Shown here: positions 34,030-45,650 of the stretch, piece after piece
How positions within the stretch are numbered: position 1 is the stretch's first letter
How the letters are laid out: the number at the start of each line of letters is the position of its first letter
Assembly (NCBI GenBank): GCA_023653785.1
Contig: JAMKCH010002923.1
Span: forward strand, 20,560-84,559
Direction of reading: 5' to 3'
Source of the DNA: Ophioderma brevispina
Lineage: Eukaryota > Echinodermata > Ophiuroidea > Amphilepidida > Ophiodermatidae
DNA length: 64,000 nucleotides
Program-made: the position numbers and the translations under genes
The notes under the pieces: model-generated
Seen by the model: only the letters and a program-made list of their open reading frames with translations
Databases searched by the model: none
What the model was told of the DNA's origin: nothing

Positions 34030-34560
34030 TGATCTATGGTGGCCATTTTGAATCTTCCATGGTGGCTGAGTTTGCTCATTAAAATATAGGCATGCAGTGA
34101 TTTGGAATTAACATTCATAGTTCATGGGAATGCTAAAAACCATTTTTCACTGCTTTATTACGGTATGTTTGAATTTTAAAAACAAGTGTATTAGATATGG
34201 CGGCCATTTTGAAATCCCAGCTGGCGGCAAAGCTAAATTAGATCCAAGTAAGCCAGTGCTGTTGATGGAATCCCTATACACAAACATGGTATTCGCCACC
34301 AGTTTTACTCTTCCACGTTGGTCACACGCCAAGAATAGGACATACATAATTTAAAATGGCGGCCATTTTGAAATTCAGAGGGCAGCCAACCAAATCATTA
34401 CTAGTAAGACGATGCCTTTCATGGACTCCTCGTATCAAACCCGGTATTGCCACCAATTTTACTCCTCTAAGTTTCTCCTAATCCGAGATATAGGACAACA
34501 ATACTGAAAATGGTGGCCATTTTGAAATCAAAATGGCGACTGATGCGTGGTTGAAAAAAT
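34030..34560 (-). repeat. 160-bp tandem repeat array, inverted relative to 30.1 kb
   Basis: About 3 units, each in the opposite orientation to the first array: AAATGGCGGCCATTTTGAAA, GGCAGCCAACCAAATCATTA, ATGGAATCCC, ACAAACATGGTATTCGCCAC, TTTTACTCTTCC, and a CCGAGATATAGGACA-like string. Unit starts are near 34035, 34197, 34360 and 34510 (partial). Confidence 0.82.
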
Positions 34561-35400
34561 AGCACCTAAGATTTTTGAAATCACCACCACCAACAATTGG
34601 ACAAAGTAAGCTAATAAAATCAATTTTGGCCACATACATCCTACGTGAAACATAACAACTGTACATCATTGTGTTTATATAGGTAAATTGGAGCGTTTTA
34701 GAACACTCTACAGCTTTTTTCATTCCACATATTATTTTTGCGTTTCCTTTTTTCCGATTTGAAAAATCATGTTTTGCCTCCGTGTAATTTTTAGGTTTCT
34801 TTGTGGGATTCGAATTTTAATTGGCTTAATTGTTATCGTCTTATAGCCCTTGCGTGTGTGTTATAATTTTGGTCACAAATTCTACTGGGAAGTGGTTTCT
34901 GTAGGGGTCCATGGAACCCTGTCCACCAATGGAATATTAGGGGAGGACCTTGTCTACTTAGGTGTTATTGTCTATAATTAACTTTTTTTGTTTATTTCAA
35001 ATTCTTAATAATCATTTCTTATAATAAAACAATATTCGCGTATGCCTCTTTTTCAGTGTATAGTTTTGGGTGGATAAAATCCTAGACCACACATACTTCG
35101 CACTAAGTTCATTTTGTTATGTCTAAAGGGTATTTCTGACATGGTTGTACATGGGATACCGTACAGGCAATTGGGGTCTCTTATCTAGGACATTAGCGAA
35201 TGAGCTACTTTGAGCCTTTGAATTGTTCAAATGTGTACATTGAAAAAGTGATAATATTAGGATAATTTGATGAAGAGAAGATCACTTCTTTCCCCGAAAA
35301 ACCTGGCCATTTTTGTCTGAACATCATGAACAAAAATGCTACTGTAACGTCGTAGGTAGTACGGCCAGCGATTTATGATGAGAGGCTGCCCTGTTTCTCC
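34561..35400. other. No recognisable feature
   Basis: T-rich non-coding DNA; no motif or repeat supported. Confidence 0.5.
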
Positions 35401-35549
35401 TCATGCTTGTAAACCTCCTTTCTGATGTTCATGGTGTTGTTAGGTTAGGGTTAATACTGATCTTTCAAGAGCTTCTTGTGAGTTATATTCTGGCTGGACT
35501 CTTGTCCTTATTGCTGGAGAAAAGGTTCCTACCATGATTATCATCTTTT

Positions 35550-36120
35550 CCATCTTATCAGGTGTTCAGGTGATCCTCTCTTCATCCAACTGTTTCATAA
35601 AAGTTAAGATTAATCGTAAGTGGATTTAAGAAGAGTTACTCCTCTTAGGTTATCAACTCGTTTTAAGCCAACTGAAGAAGAAATTGGAAGAAGTTTCTTA
35701 TGTTGAGATTTTTGAAGTTTATGCTTCACCTATACTTAATTGATATGTGTTAGTTTCAATCTTGATCAGCATGTTTCTCAACCTACGTAGTTTGGTCATG
35801 GCAAACCATCCTTACTTGATCATATTTATACAAATGATGATACTTTGATCAGTTAAATACCTTTCACCCATTGGTACATGTCATCATGCTATTCTACATT
35901 TTAGTATTGATTTCAATCCCAATTTTTTAAAGAGTGTTCCACGGTCTATCTGGTAATATGCCGATGAGGACTAGGATAAGGCCAATTCAATATTATCCTC
36001 ATTTAACTTGGATCCTGATATTGACATTGAGTGTGCCTGGAAATACTTTCATGATTTTTTATGCAAACTATGATTGAATACCACAGAATACCATTCATTG
36101 TAGAGCTAAAACACACCCTG
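35550..36120 (+). pseudogene. Non-LTR endonuclease fragment
   Basis: Plus-strand reading with frameshifts gives VSQPT-FGHGKPSLLDHIYTND (about 35775-35840), a PIGTCHHAILHFSIDF-like box (about 35870-35915) and DIDIECAWKYFHDFL (about 36020-36060). The PTR-x-PSLLDhhFTN and hGxSDH order is that of the endonuclease C-terminus of RTE-like and related non-LTR elements. Here SDH is changed to CHH. RT sequence was not seen downstream; a SINE follows. Confidence 0.6.
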
Positions 36121-36369
36121 GTTGTCTTGTGGCCTCCAAGCAAATGCAAATGGTGCGCCCGCAGGTGGAGTGCCCATCTCTCTGTCATTGGCGTTTGGGC
36201 CAGACTCCCTCATATAATGTTGCAGTGGGGGGTTCGCCACTCCTTCCGCACAGGAGTGGCGAACATAAACACAGCGAGTCTGTTTTGCATTCCCAGCATA
36301 TGCCGGTGTAAAGAAACTGAGTGTCCCCCATGAGAGAGTGTCCTAGCTACCATAGCAAGTTAGCAACAT

Positions 36370-36662
36370 GTACGGAATAAACCGTAACCTCGTAGACGAG
36401 GCCATTTGGGTACAGTGCTGAAACAAATGATGCATACAGCACTCAATGGAGAACACAATAGACAGATGGGTGATAGGACACTCAGTCACATGGACACTGT
36501 AGTTTATGACACCGGTACCCATTTATACTCCTGGGTGGAGAGAGGCAAGCGAGGTAAAGTGCCTAGCCCAAGTGCACAACACATTGGCGAAAGCGGGGCT
36601 CGAACCCACAACCTTATGCTTATGAGGCGAGTGCTGATCCACTGCACCACATGTGCCCACTA
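36370..36662 (-). mobile_element. tRNA-derived SINE, family S1
   Basis: Minus-strand tRNA head: A box TGGTGCAGTGG (36639-36649) and B box GGTTCGAGCCC (36597-36607), starting near 36660. The body carries the central domain CACTTGGGCTAGGCACTTTA, CCTCTCTCCACCCAGGAGTA, TAAATGGGTACC. The remainder extends to about 36370. Same family as 43.34-43.65 kb. Confidence 0.75.
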
Positions 36663-37249
36663 AGTGGCCTCCATAAGTTAACCAGGAAACTAAAATTCCG
36701 TGGTTCTCGGCTTTTGCGCTCGCTATATTCAAAGAATATAAGCTGCGGGCCAGGTATAGAGGTCAGTGGGGCCACCCAGCCTTTCTTACAACTTGACCTC
36801 GCATGATCTTTGACCTTGGCACGTGACCTTTGACCTCATCAACAAACGAGGGATCCCATGTTGCACCTCTGACTCAAGTTTGATCCACTGACCTATACAC
36901 ATGAATAGCGGGTCTGAAGCATCGATTGAAACAACAGGAAGTTGCTTTTCGCCTTAGCAATATGGCGGGAAACAATGCATACACCTGCTGGTGCACATAT
37001 TCCACACAGATGTTCTATTGTGATACAAAATTCCTTTAACTTGGACAATAAAGGTGAAGTCACATTGTGCAGGGCAAAATGCAACTTCCTGTGGTTTCAA
37101 TCTGCGGCTATTCAACGGTGTGCCAGTAGGCTATGGGGTATGACCTTCTGCGCTGTCGATTCGTAATCCCTATCACGGGAGGAGAGCAAAACCAAGCGTA
37201 AATTCATAATAAATTATTAAAATCATATAGTCTAATAATTTTATGATTT

Positions 37250-38105
37250 GACCCCACACAAATTGCAACAGAAACAATTTTGGTGTTAATATACTGTGAA
37301 ATAGTCCAAAAATAAGATATTAAAAGTCTACCAAAATCAACTAGTGGAACATGTAGAAATAAGGGGAAACGTTTGTACAGGGGTAAAAAATTAGAATTGT
37401 TCGAATTGATTTAAATGATGTACCAATTTATTGGGCAACTCCTAAGGTTTAAAAAAAGGTATAGTTTGCCCTATCTATGCGTTATAGTTTTAGTACAATA
37501 GGCTCATAACAGTTCAAGGTCATCCTGGGGTAAAATTCATAGAATGGTCCGATTTTGATCGGACTGGTTGTAAACTGTTAAATTTGTCCCACTAGATAAG
37601 TAAATGTAAATAGATTCTTTGTTTGAACTTTGTATATAAGAATTACAGAGCTATGACTAGTGAACTCCCATAGACCCTGTAGCCCCCAGTCACATTTTGC
37701 GTTCCAATTATGCAACAAATATTACAGATGGTGCAACCAGTATATTTTCGGGTTCTGTACCATTAGACGAACAATTTGACACCATTTTTATAACGAACGG
37801 ATATATCTGAAAATTTACCCCCATTGTGACCTTGAACCTATTTTGTCTCATAACTATTGAACTACAACCTGCAGATATGGCAAACTATACCTTTTTTAAT
37901 CCTGGAAATGTAACGAACATGTTGGCATACTTTTTGACGCGTTTTGATACTCTTCATATTTTGACCCCTGTATAAACCTTACCCCCTTAAAAATATGTTC
38001 CACTCCTTTGATTTTAGTAGACTTTTGATATGTTGTTTTTAAAGGTATTCTCAATACAATTACAATTCTGTTGGAATTGATTCTGTTGCAATTAGTGTTG
38101 GGCTA
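37250..38105. repeat. Foldback element FB-B, copy 2 (best preserved)
   Basis: The arms at 37255-37570 and 37790-38105 are reverse complements. AAAAAGGTATAGTTTGCC occurs at 37455-37472 and complemented at 37880-37897. ACAGGGGTAAAAA pairs with the GACCCCTGTATAAAC region, AAAAGTCTACCAAAATCAA with TTTGATTTTAGTAGACTTTT, and CAAATTGCAACAGA with TCTGTTGCAATTAG at the termini. The spacer is about 220 bp. No coding frame. Confidence 0.8.
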
Positions 38106-38109
38106 AGGC

Positions 38110-39940
38110 AGCATCCATTTTATTTTGACTGGCCTAATCTGTTGCCCCAAATAAAACTTGCACATTTTCTTGAAAATGAATAAAATGTCATTTCACTTTA
38201 TTTCCCCCAATATCAGTGACCAATAGATACACTACACTTCAGCAAACAATGGAGCTAAAGATATTCAATTACCGGCCCGGTATGTGGTGTAGAAAAACAC
38301 TTCAGATTCCTTTTCATATGGGAGTGAAGGACCATTGTTATATTGCCTGGGGGTTGAGAAGACTCAGGAGTTACCACCTCTCCGATTTAGACAAAGTCTT
38401 TTTTTAATGACGTAAGCGCAAAATACTTATCCTCATTCGCAAATAAATAAATAAATCTTGAGCTTCTATAGTGCGTGTTCAATTAACTTTGTCCATGTTT
38501 TTCATCATTTATTCGAAAAGGAAGAAAGACAAACAAACATCATGCCAGAATGTTGCTGGGCAAGCTTTGACCTAACAACTTTGTGCAGAATTAAAATCCG
38601 TAACTTATTGCTTAACTTCATTTGTATTCAATTTACCACGCTTTCAGAAGAAAACTTAGGGTCAACGACCTATATCATAATGTAAACTGGTTAGTTATTG
38701 CATTAGGTCCATGGTTATTGTGAAAGAGGATGGGTAAAATTGTTACTCAACCCGAATCGTGGAGGTGATAACACCTGGCTATAACAATGGCTCCGCATAC
38801 CGGGCCCCATTGTAATATCTTTAGTTAAAGGGGAACAAAACCCTAAATATTCGATCAGCATGTTTATAGACATATATGATCGTTCAAATAGAAGTAATTT
38901 CAGTCACTCAAACCCATTCCCTCTAAAATAAAAGTATTAATTCATCAGTGTTCATAGGTGAATCCATTTTGACTTTGGATGACGTAGCCTGTGCCCACCA
39001 AAGAGTGCCGCAAAGCAATCATGCAGGGTCCTACATATGAAGCACAAAATAACATCAAAACATCTATTCTAAGTGATGAATGGCGCTGCTATTCAATACA
39101 TTCCATGTGCATTTTCATTGCAGGAGTCATTGTTAATAGCCAGATTCACATTGCAATTTGATGTGTATGGACCGGAACATTCTTATCGATTATAAAGTCA
39201 GTCAAATAGAAAATCTCTACTTCCATGACAAGTGAATGGGTCCAATGAATGGCAGAAATATATTTTTCAACCAGTTTTTTTTTTTTGCTAATGCCGCACA
39301 GTAATAGAACTACTAGGGCACTGGGTTCAAAGAAATTATCCTACTGATTAGCCAATTTAGCTTGAGCAAACGCATTGTCTTTATATAACATCTGAATAAA
39401 ATGGCCTTTAAATACACATGGACTTGATGTTTTGAATACCGCATTATTCAAAAAAAAAATCCTACCTTGCCTCTCTTGTTGATAGTGGTTCACCCAGTAA
39501 GCGTTTTTGGGCATGTGAAGTATTTGTTGGTCGTCCATCAATTCCCGATACCATGCAATCCAATCGGCGTTGCATGCTGATACACCGCAAACATACTAAT
39601 CTTCAGCAAATTTTTTTTGGCATAATGCCTTTCAACCATCATGGATGTTGATAGCTCTGATAATTCATTGTCTTCTATTTACCCTCCCCCAGCCAATCTT
39701 CCTCTATTTTTTGCACTCCTGAGTTTTTGATCTTATTCTTCTCCAGAACTCTTCATCTGCTGCGTGTAGATGTATCCTGGTGCCATGCGTAAACATATGG
39801 CCCTTTCTTCACTCCTCTAACCTCCTATATTTTCAATCTTTCACTCTCTTCTGGCAGGTTTCGTCTGCACGGAAGGTACCCCGCAACCGTACCGCATCAT
39901 ACTGTGGGTTTGATAGACGAGCGTAGAATGTCATCTATCC
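38110..39940. other. No recognisable feature
   Basis: Open frames at 38216-38407 and 38458-38685 have no motif. TTAAAGGGGAACAAAACC near 38824 looks like a transposon terminus but no matching inverted end was found. Confidence 0.4.
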
Positions 39941-39954
39941 GCTCGTCCTATCAC

Positions 39955-40090
39955 CCCAGTCCTGTGGCTCATTTGTTGAGCGCCGTCACTAGTACTACGG
40001 AAGTCTCCGGTTCGAATCAGGCTAGGGGAAAACTGGGTTTTCTTTCTCAACCCGTTGTGTGCTCTGCTATCTTCCAGGAAAGATAATATA
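39955..40090 (+). mobile_element. tRNA-derived SINE
   Basis: A-box region TGGCTCATTTGTTGAGC (39965-39981) and B box GGTTCGAATCA (40009-40019), followed by about 70 bp of body. It directly precedes an RT fragment. Confidence 0.6.
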
Positions 40091-40169
40091 TACAACCATC
40101 CTTGTCTACCTAGATAACTAAGTGGTTCAAAATATTTGAAAGACATTTGTTTTTCCCCTAACTCCTCAA

Positions 40170-40540
40170 CCACAGATGCTCTCCTCACAGCCATCTCAGA
40201 CTGACACCTGTCCTCAAGCATGGCAATTATGTGAAAGCTGCCCTTTTTGATCTGGCAAAAGCTTTTGATAAAGTGGCTTCTTCCCTCAAAAACCTTTTTG
40301 TTCTGTCAACATTTGTCTTTTCGTTTCTAAAGGTTCCAATGCGGTGCTGTACTTCTCCCTTGTTTCCTGTTCTTTCTGGGGTCCCCCAGGCTTTGTCCTG
40401 GGCCCATCTTTATAAACTACCTCTTTCCATATTTCCCCTTTTTCTTCAGTTGCAAATTAGTGTACCATTTTCAAGACAAAGTCAGGAACTCAGTATTTAC
40501 TGGCCATCAATGCATGCTTTACCCAAGATCCTCCCTGAGC
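40170..40540 (+). pseudogene. Non-LTR RT palm fragment
   Basis: Plus frame 40231-40638 contains AALFDLAKAFDKV (40234-40272, the first catalytic-Asp box) and FPVLSGVPQALSW (the GVPQGSVLG box with loss of Gly-Ser). The YADD box was not found; the rest is degenerate. A truncated Jockey/CR1-group RT. Confidence 0.65.
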
Positions 40541-40649
40541 ATAATCCCTTATTGAACTACGTGGTCCAAAAAAAAGTTACCCTTTTTTCGTCTGCCAATT
40601 TGATGAAAAGTGGTGTACACATATCAAACATAGTTTGAAGGGTATTTAT

Positions 40650-41630
40650 TAACTTCAATATATTGTGGGAACCTGGAGAACGGCATTGAAAACAAAGTTC
40701 TGACATACAAAATGGCCGCCATCTAGAGAAAGGCAAAAACCACTTGCTCACAACTAGTCTGGTGGCATTCTGTTGGGCGGTCACAATTGAGATTGATACA
40801 CCACATTTACAACGCCGCCCGCCCCGTCATGGGACTGGTGGTATTTAATAATAACCACAAAGGCAAGATTTAAGGCATCTCAAATTATTTTCGAGTTTTC
40901 TCTATTCAATTTAATTACAATAAATGGCTGTAATATTTCTTCTTTACGATCTGGTCCCAAACCATGCAGACATTGACATATTTAATGTACAAGCAGTCTT
41001 GATCAGTATTGACCAGAACAAATGCATTTTCTCTTTCAATTTAAAATTCCTCCCCATTGAAATCAACTTTATTATGGGTTTTTTTAATGACAATTTCAAG
41101 TTCATTTTCACGATTGAGATATTCTCTCATCATTTCAAATGGTCAACACTTCACACAACTCGAAGGGTGGGTCAGTAGTTTGTTACGTGAGTAGGCCTAC
41201 AGTTCACGCAATGGTATTGATTACAGTTAACCATCATGATTACCCCATAGACTTACGTGTGGTTGCAAAGTAGTTTTTTGAGTCCATTTCTCTTCACAAT
41301 CAGAAACGGCCGTCATTTTCTTATTTGGCTTTGGTTTACAGTGCCCGTTTCACCAGGTTCTACAAGATATTGTAGTTAATAAATATCTCAAAACGTGTGG
41401 TATGTCCATCCCCTTAGGAGAAATTTTGCAGACATAAAGTGTAAACCTTTTTTTACCCCCTGTTAAAGACACTATATATATGGAAGCCTTAACCAGGTTT
41501 TTCACCCTTTTTTAAAATCAAATCAGAGAGTGAAAGTATCAAATTAGTCAGGTTTGTTCCACACAAGTAATACCAGTGAAAATATTACGTAGGCCTTAAA
41601 TTTGAAGATTGGGATGAGGAAAAATTGAGA
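40650..41630. other. No recognisable feature
   Basis: A single AAAATGGCCGCCAT string at 40710 resembles the 160-bp repeat core, without an array. Otherwise AT-rich DNA. Confidence 0.45.
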
Positions 41631-42090
41631 TTTGGACCAATTTCAAGGTCTGCAGTAGTCAATAATGTCAATTATTGACAATTTTTTTTAAAATCAACAA
41701 AAAAAGTCAATCTGAAATTGGAATTTGACTGATGGAATTGGAATTCCACAAGTATGTGGTGGTCAAACCAGTTTTTGGAAATCCACTACTAAAAGTGGGA
41801 AGTATTTCTCAGGTCTGCGGGCAGCAAAAATGTAAAATTTTGACCAAGTTTGAAATCCACAAAAAGTAACCTGCTTTTAAATTTCATCCCATTTTCACAG
41901 GTCCACAGTTTTTTGGAAATCCAATGAAAGTTATCCAACATGGGTATTCAATGATTTTGACAGATCTCAATGGTAAAAATTGTGCAATTTGAAATACACA
42001 AAGAAGAATCAACACTGAAATCTGATCAAATTGCCACGTCTAACATGGTAAAAAATGTCAAATTGACCCAATTTTTGAGAAATCATGATT
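41630..42090. repeat. Degenerate tandem-like repeat
   Basis: Recurring AGGTCTGCAG/AGGTCTGCGG/AGGTCCACAG blocks at 41648, 41812 and 41900, each followed by AAAATGT- or TTTTTGGAAATCC-type sequence. Period is irregular. Low-complexity, not coding. Confidence 0.35.
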
Positions 42091-42569
42091 ACAAATAAGG
42101 CATTTCCATAACATGATCAGGGTTATCTAAAAACCTTACCCCAACCACTATGAATTCAACACCTTGACAGAATAAAGGTTGTTGCATTTGTAGTGGTGGG
42201 GGAAGGTGGTCAAGTAAACATGGTCAGGTACAGAATGCCCTTTGGGACACACATATTATTTAGTAAAGGTTCAAAAGATGCACGATCTCTTTTTTGTATA
42301 TATCAAGTTTGGGTATGAAGCCACAGATGCCCCTTGAACATTTAGCACTACACACCAAATAAAACCACCCCCCCCACCACTGCCAAGATCAAATAAAGTG
42401 TAGTATTGGTATCAAAATCAACTCGGGTGATTTATTTATTGTGTAATGTTTGAATAACCGTGTATTGTTACAAGCAAAATATGCCTTAAGTCGGTAGGCA
42501 CACACCCATTTGTTTAAGCCAAGCAAAGTAGTTTAATCAAGGGCTCAAATTAGCATCCAGCATGAGGGA

Positions 42570-42640
42570 GATTTCCCTTATACCTGACATATCTGACAAG
42601 GGTCAGGTTACGGAAATGCCTCTAGTGTTTCTAATGTGTT
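42570..42640. repeat. Partial copy of MITE family M1
   Basis: GACATATCTGACAAGGGTCA followed by GGTTACGGAAAT, matching the terminal repeat of the element at 62.93-63.08 kb. Confidence 0.4.
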
Positions 42641-42827
42641 GGGTTATTAATGCTAACGCAAATGGTAAAGTCAATGGTACAACTCAGAATAGCCAAAGCT
42701 AGCAGAAAGGGCAGGTTGCTGAAAAAATTAAGGACAAAGCCTGGTTTAATCCCCTCATAAAGCCAGTATTAAGAACTGTAGGTTGCTCAATTCTAGATCC
42801 AAGTCTTGGCTTGCCTAAACAAGCCCG

Positions 42828-43082
42828 TCAATTTGTGTGCCGTATTTACTCCATTGTCTCAATTCGCTGTCGAAGTGCCACTAATACATGTAGAATTTTT
42901 TTTACCACAGCAAGTCGGTCCAAACAAATCACAGGGCACACGGGACCATGCTGAACAATGAAAAGTTTGAATATCCTGCACTATAAAACCTTGTGATTTG
43001 TTTGGACTGATTGTTGGGGCAACAATCCTATTATGTGGCAGGCAAAATTTGAGCAAAGGAGTAAATGTGTACACAAATTAAG
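42828..43082. repeat. Foldback/MITE-like inverted repeat
   Basis: CAATTTGTGTGCCGTATTTA at 42829 has its reverse complement (AGTAAATGTGTACACAAATT) at 43061-43080. Nearer the centre GTCCAAACAAATCACAGG (42917-42934) pairs with CTTGTGATTTGTTTGGAC (42991-43008). Total about 255 bp, arms about 110 bp. Confidence 0.65.
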
Positions 43083-43184
43083 CCCAACTTACATTAATTT
43101 GGTTAAATTTAGGCCAAAGTTGCTTGCAATCCCTACAGAATTCAGGGATAATGGAATAAACCCTGTGCTTTATTATTACCACAG

Positions 43185-43278
43185 AAGAAAGCACATGTTT
43201 ATTCATTAAGGTTTTTTCCGAATTCTTAAGTGTGTCAGCAAAAAAAGTGTCAGATGGTCGGGTTGTGAAACTCCAAAA
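43185..43278. repeat. Partial copy of MITE family M1
   Basis: GCACATGTTTATTCATTAAG, TTTTCCGAATTCTTAAGTGT, GTCAG, AAGTGTCAGATGG and GTGAAACTCC follow the order of 62.99-63.08 kb. Confidence 0.5.
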
Positions 43279-43339
43279 AAATTGCCAAAATAACGCGATG
43301 TCATTCTGTTGTCTGAATATTTTTGAGGCGGGTATGGAA

Positions 43340-43652
43340 TACTGTCGACATTAAATACATGTCGACATTTATATAGCGCTTTTCAACAATGTTATCAACG
43401 CGCTTTACATTTATTACCGCTACCTTTGAAATATGTCAGCTGCCTTACATGCCCAAGGCATACCTACCTTTAGACGGGCGCTCAATGGACAATATTCATA
43501 ACGCTCCCCATTAGCACCTGGGTGGAGAGAGGCACGCGAGGTAACGTGCCTTGCCCAATGCACAACACATTGGCCTCAGCGGACTCGAACCCAGTACGTT
43601 TGGGTCCTGAGGCGGTCGTTGTAACCACTGGACCACATTGCCCGTTGGTTGG
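43340..43652 (-). mobile_element. tRNA-derived SINE, family S1
   Basis: Minus-strand head with A box TGGTCCAGTGG (43625-43635) and B box GGGTTCGAGTCC (43581-43592). The body holds CATTGGGCAAGGCACGTTAC and CTCTCTCCACCCAGGTGCTA. The 3' part is TGTAAAGCGCGTTGAT and AAAAGCGCTATATAAAT (43365-43410), a tail seen in many aquatic-invertebrate SINEs. Fuller than the copy at 36.37-36.66 kb. Confidence 0.78.
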
Positions 43653-43689
43653 TATGACACTGTTCAGGTGGTGTTAGTCATAATTGAGG

Positions 43690-43800
43690 GTTATTGACAA
43701 ATGGGAGTTGCTTTATTTCTGTAAGGGTTCTGAATTCATAGTGTGTCAGAATAATAAGTGTGTCAGATGGGTCAACTTACAGAAGCTCCCACTGAAAACA
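43690..43800. repeat. Partial copy of MITE family M1
   Basis: TTCTGAATTCATAGTGTGTC, AGAATAATAAGTGTGTCAGA and TGGGTCAACTTACAGAAGCT match the 3' half of the element at 62.93-63.08 kb. Confidence 0.5.
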
Positions 43801-44054
43801 TGTTTTCCACTGGCAGATAATAATTACAATAATTTATTGGAAAGTCTTGTTGACAAACCAACTTATGCATTTTCCTGTAATGTTGGTCGACAAAATTTTA
43901 AAAGCATTAAACTAACTACAAATCCTCCCCTATCAAAAATTCAGAAACGGTGATATATTTAACTGCATTCACATAAATCCCATAAAAGTAGGTGGCTTTT
44001 TTCCTTTTCACACAATGAAATTAGCTGAAAGTGTGCCTAACAATCAGTTGGAAA

Positions 44055-44235
44055 TCTTTTACGGGCAATATTTGGCCAAGTTGATAGAAGGGCCAACTCT
44101 GAGGTTGGAGGTTCGAGTCCCACTTGTGCAAATTATGTTGTGCATTATGGGCAAAGCCGTTATTTCACTTCACCTCTCTCTCCTCTCTCCTCCCCAGGTG
44201 TAAAATGGGGACCATTAGGGAATGTGTTCCAACTT
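44055..44235 (+). mobile_element. tRNA-derived SINE with S1-like central domain
   Basis: A-box region TGGCCAAGTTGATAGAAGGG (44073-44092), B box GGTTCGAGTCC (44110-44120), then GGGCAAAGCCGTTATTTCAC and CTCCTCCCCAGGTGTAAAAT, GGGGACCATTA. The latter is a diverged form of the S1 CACCCAGGTGTATAAATGGG domain on a different tRNA head. Confidence 0.62.
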
Positions 44236-44449
44236 AGTGTTCCACTCACTCGGCTACTGCACTCAAAGTTGCAACATTTAATATGGTGGGTTTTTTTAAA
44301 AAAAAAAAGGCTGGCAACCGATCACAACCTTATATTCCCCACTATTACTACACTTCCATCGAATTTATACTTTGGCCATCTTCAATCAAGTCAAATTTTT
44401 CTCATTAACCCTGAAATTTTAAGTCAATTGTTATGAAAAAAAAGGCATA

Positions 44450-45650
44450 CAAATTATTAAACCCGGAGGTCTACCATATTTCTTACATTATCTCTGATTG
44501 GCTCATATAAGTTACCAACATTCTATAACCCCCAATTAACAAATCAAAATGATCTTCTATGTATTTGTAGGGGCCTAGACCTTTAACTTCTCTCATCATA
44601 CTCTGATTGACTAATTACAAATCCTAATATACCTGAGTATGTTGAAAGAGTATGGTGAAAAAACCCGGTGATTTCCAGCTGCCCTGGTTATTTTCTAGTC
44701 TAGTCCGGCACCTATACTTGGGCGCATAATTTCTTGGACATAAAAAAAAACGCGCACGTTGATCTTTTCGTGTACTGTGTCTACGTGCAACACAATATCT
44801 CTGTAATTCACCTGCTTCTCGGGCTCCCCGAAAATTAGGACATTTTTTAAAAGTCCTATAATGCCCACCCTATCTCATTTACAATCCACTCCATGGGAAA
44901 TTCAGACAATGATGTGGCAGATAGTAAGCCTTAAAAAATCTTATCTGCATTAATTATAGGTCAGATTGTGTACTTTTTGGAGAAGAATGCATCCACTTCA
45001 ACACCCTTGAAGATCACCTTCAGTGGTCCAGCGACATGTGTGATAAACTTGTTTCTTCCTTATATCCATAGTAGCATGTTTGTTTCTGGCTTCTAGTCTT
45101 ATGACCCTCGCAGATCTATCTCACACTTCACATCCTCATGGGAACAACTTGTTCTTGTTCATGTTGCTGAACCCATGCATTATCTTAAAGACTTGGATCA
45201 TGTCAACCCTCTTAGACGTTATATGGTGCGCCGTTGTGGCGGGAAAGCGGGCGTAAGTTCTAAACTGTCCAAGAAATTATGAGCCAGATATAAAATGGCT
45301 ATATATGCCTGTTTGAAATTACTGTTTTGTCACATAATGACCATTTAATGGCACTTATCTCAATTTTGAATACCAATCTTTGATCATGTACAGGGCAAAT
45401 CTTGGATAAATCTTGTAAATAAACTGTTGATTTTGAGCTTCATGACCTCTTCATCTTGCATATGCAGACAGGCTTGGTTAGGGCTTGGTCAAGCTTGGTC
45501 AAGACATTGGAACAAGACCAAAATTATTTTTGATAGGCAATAAAGGTCATTACATAACTAAACTGCTGAGAATATTGTCATGTCAGGTCCTGGGATGTAG
45601 CTACTTTTGAGCTATACAAAATAGGTGCACAGTTTACTTTATTTGTATCT
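44450..45650. other. No recognisable feature
   Basis: AT-rich DNA. No open frame with motif, no repeat supported. Confidence 0.45.
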
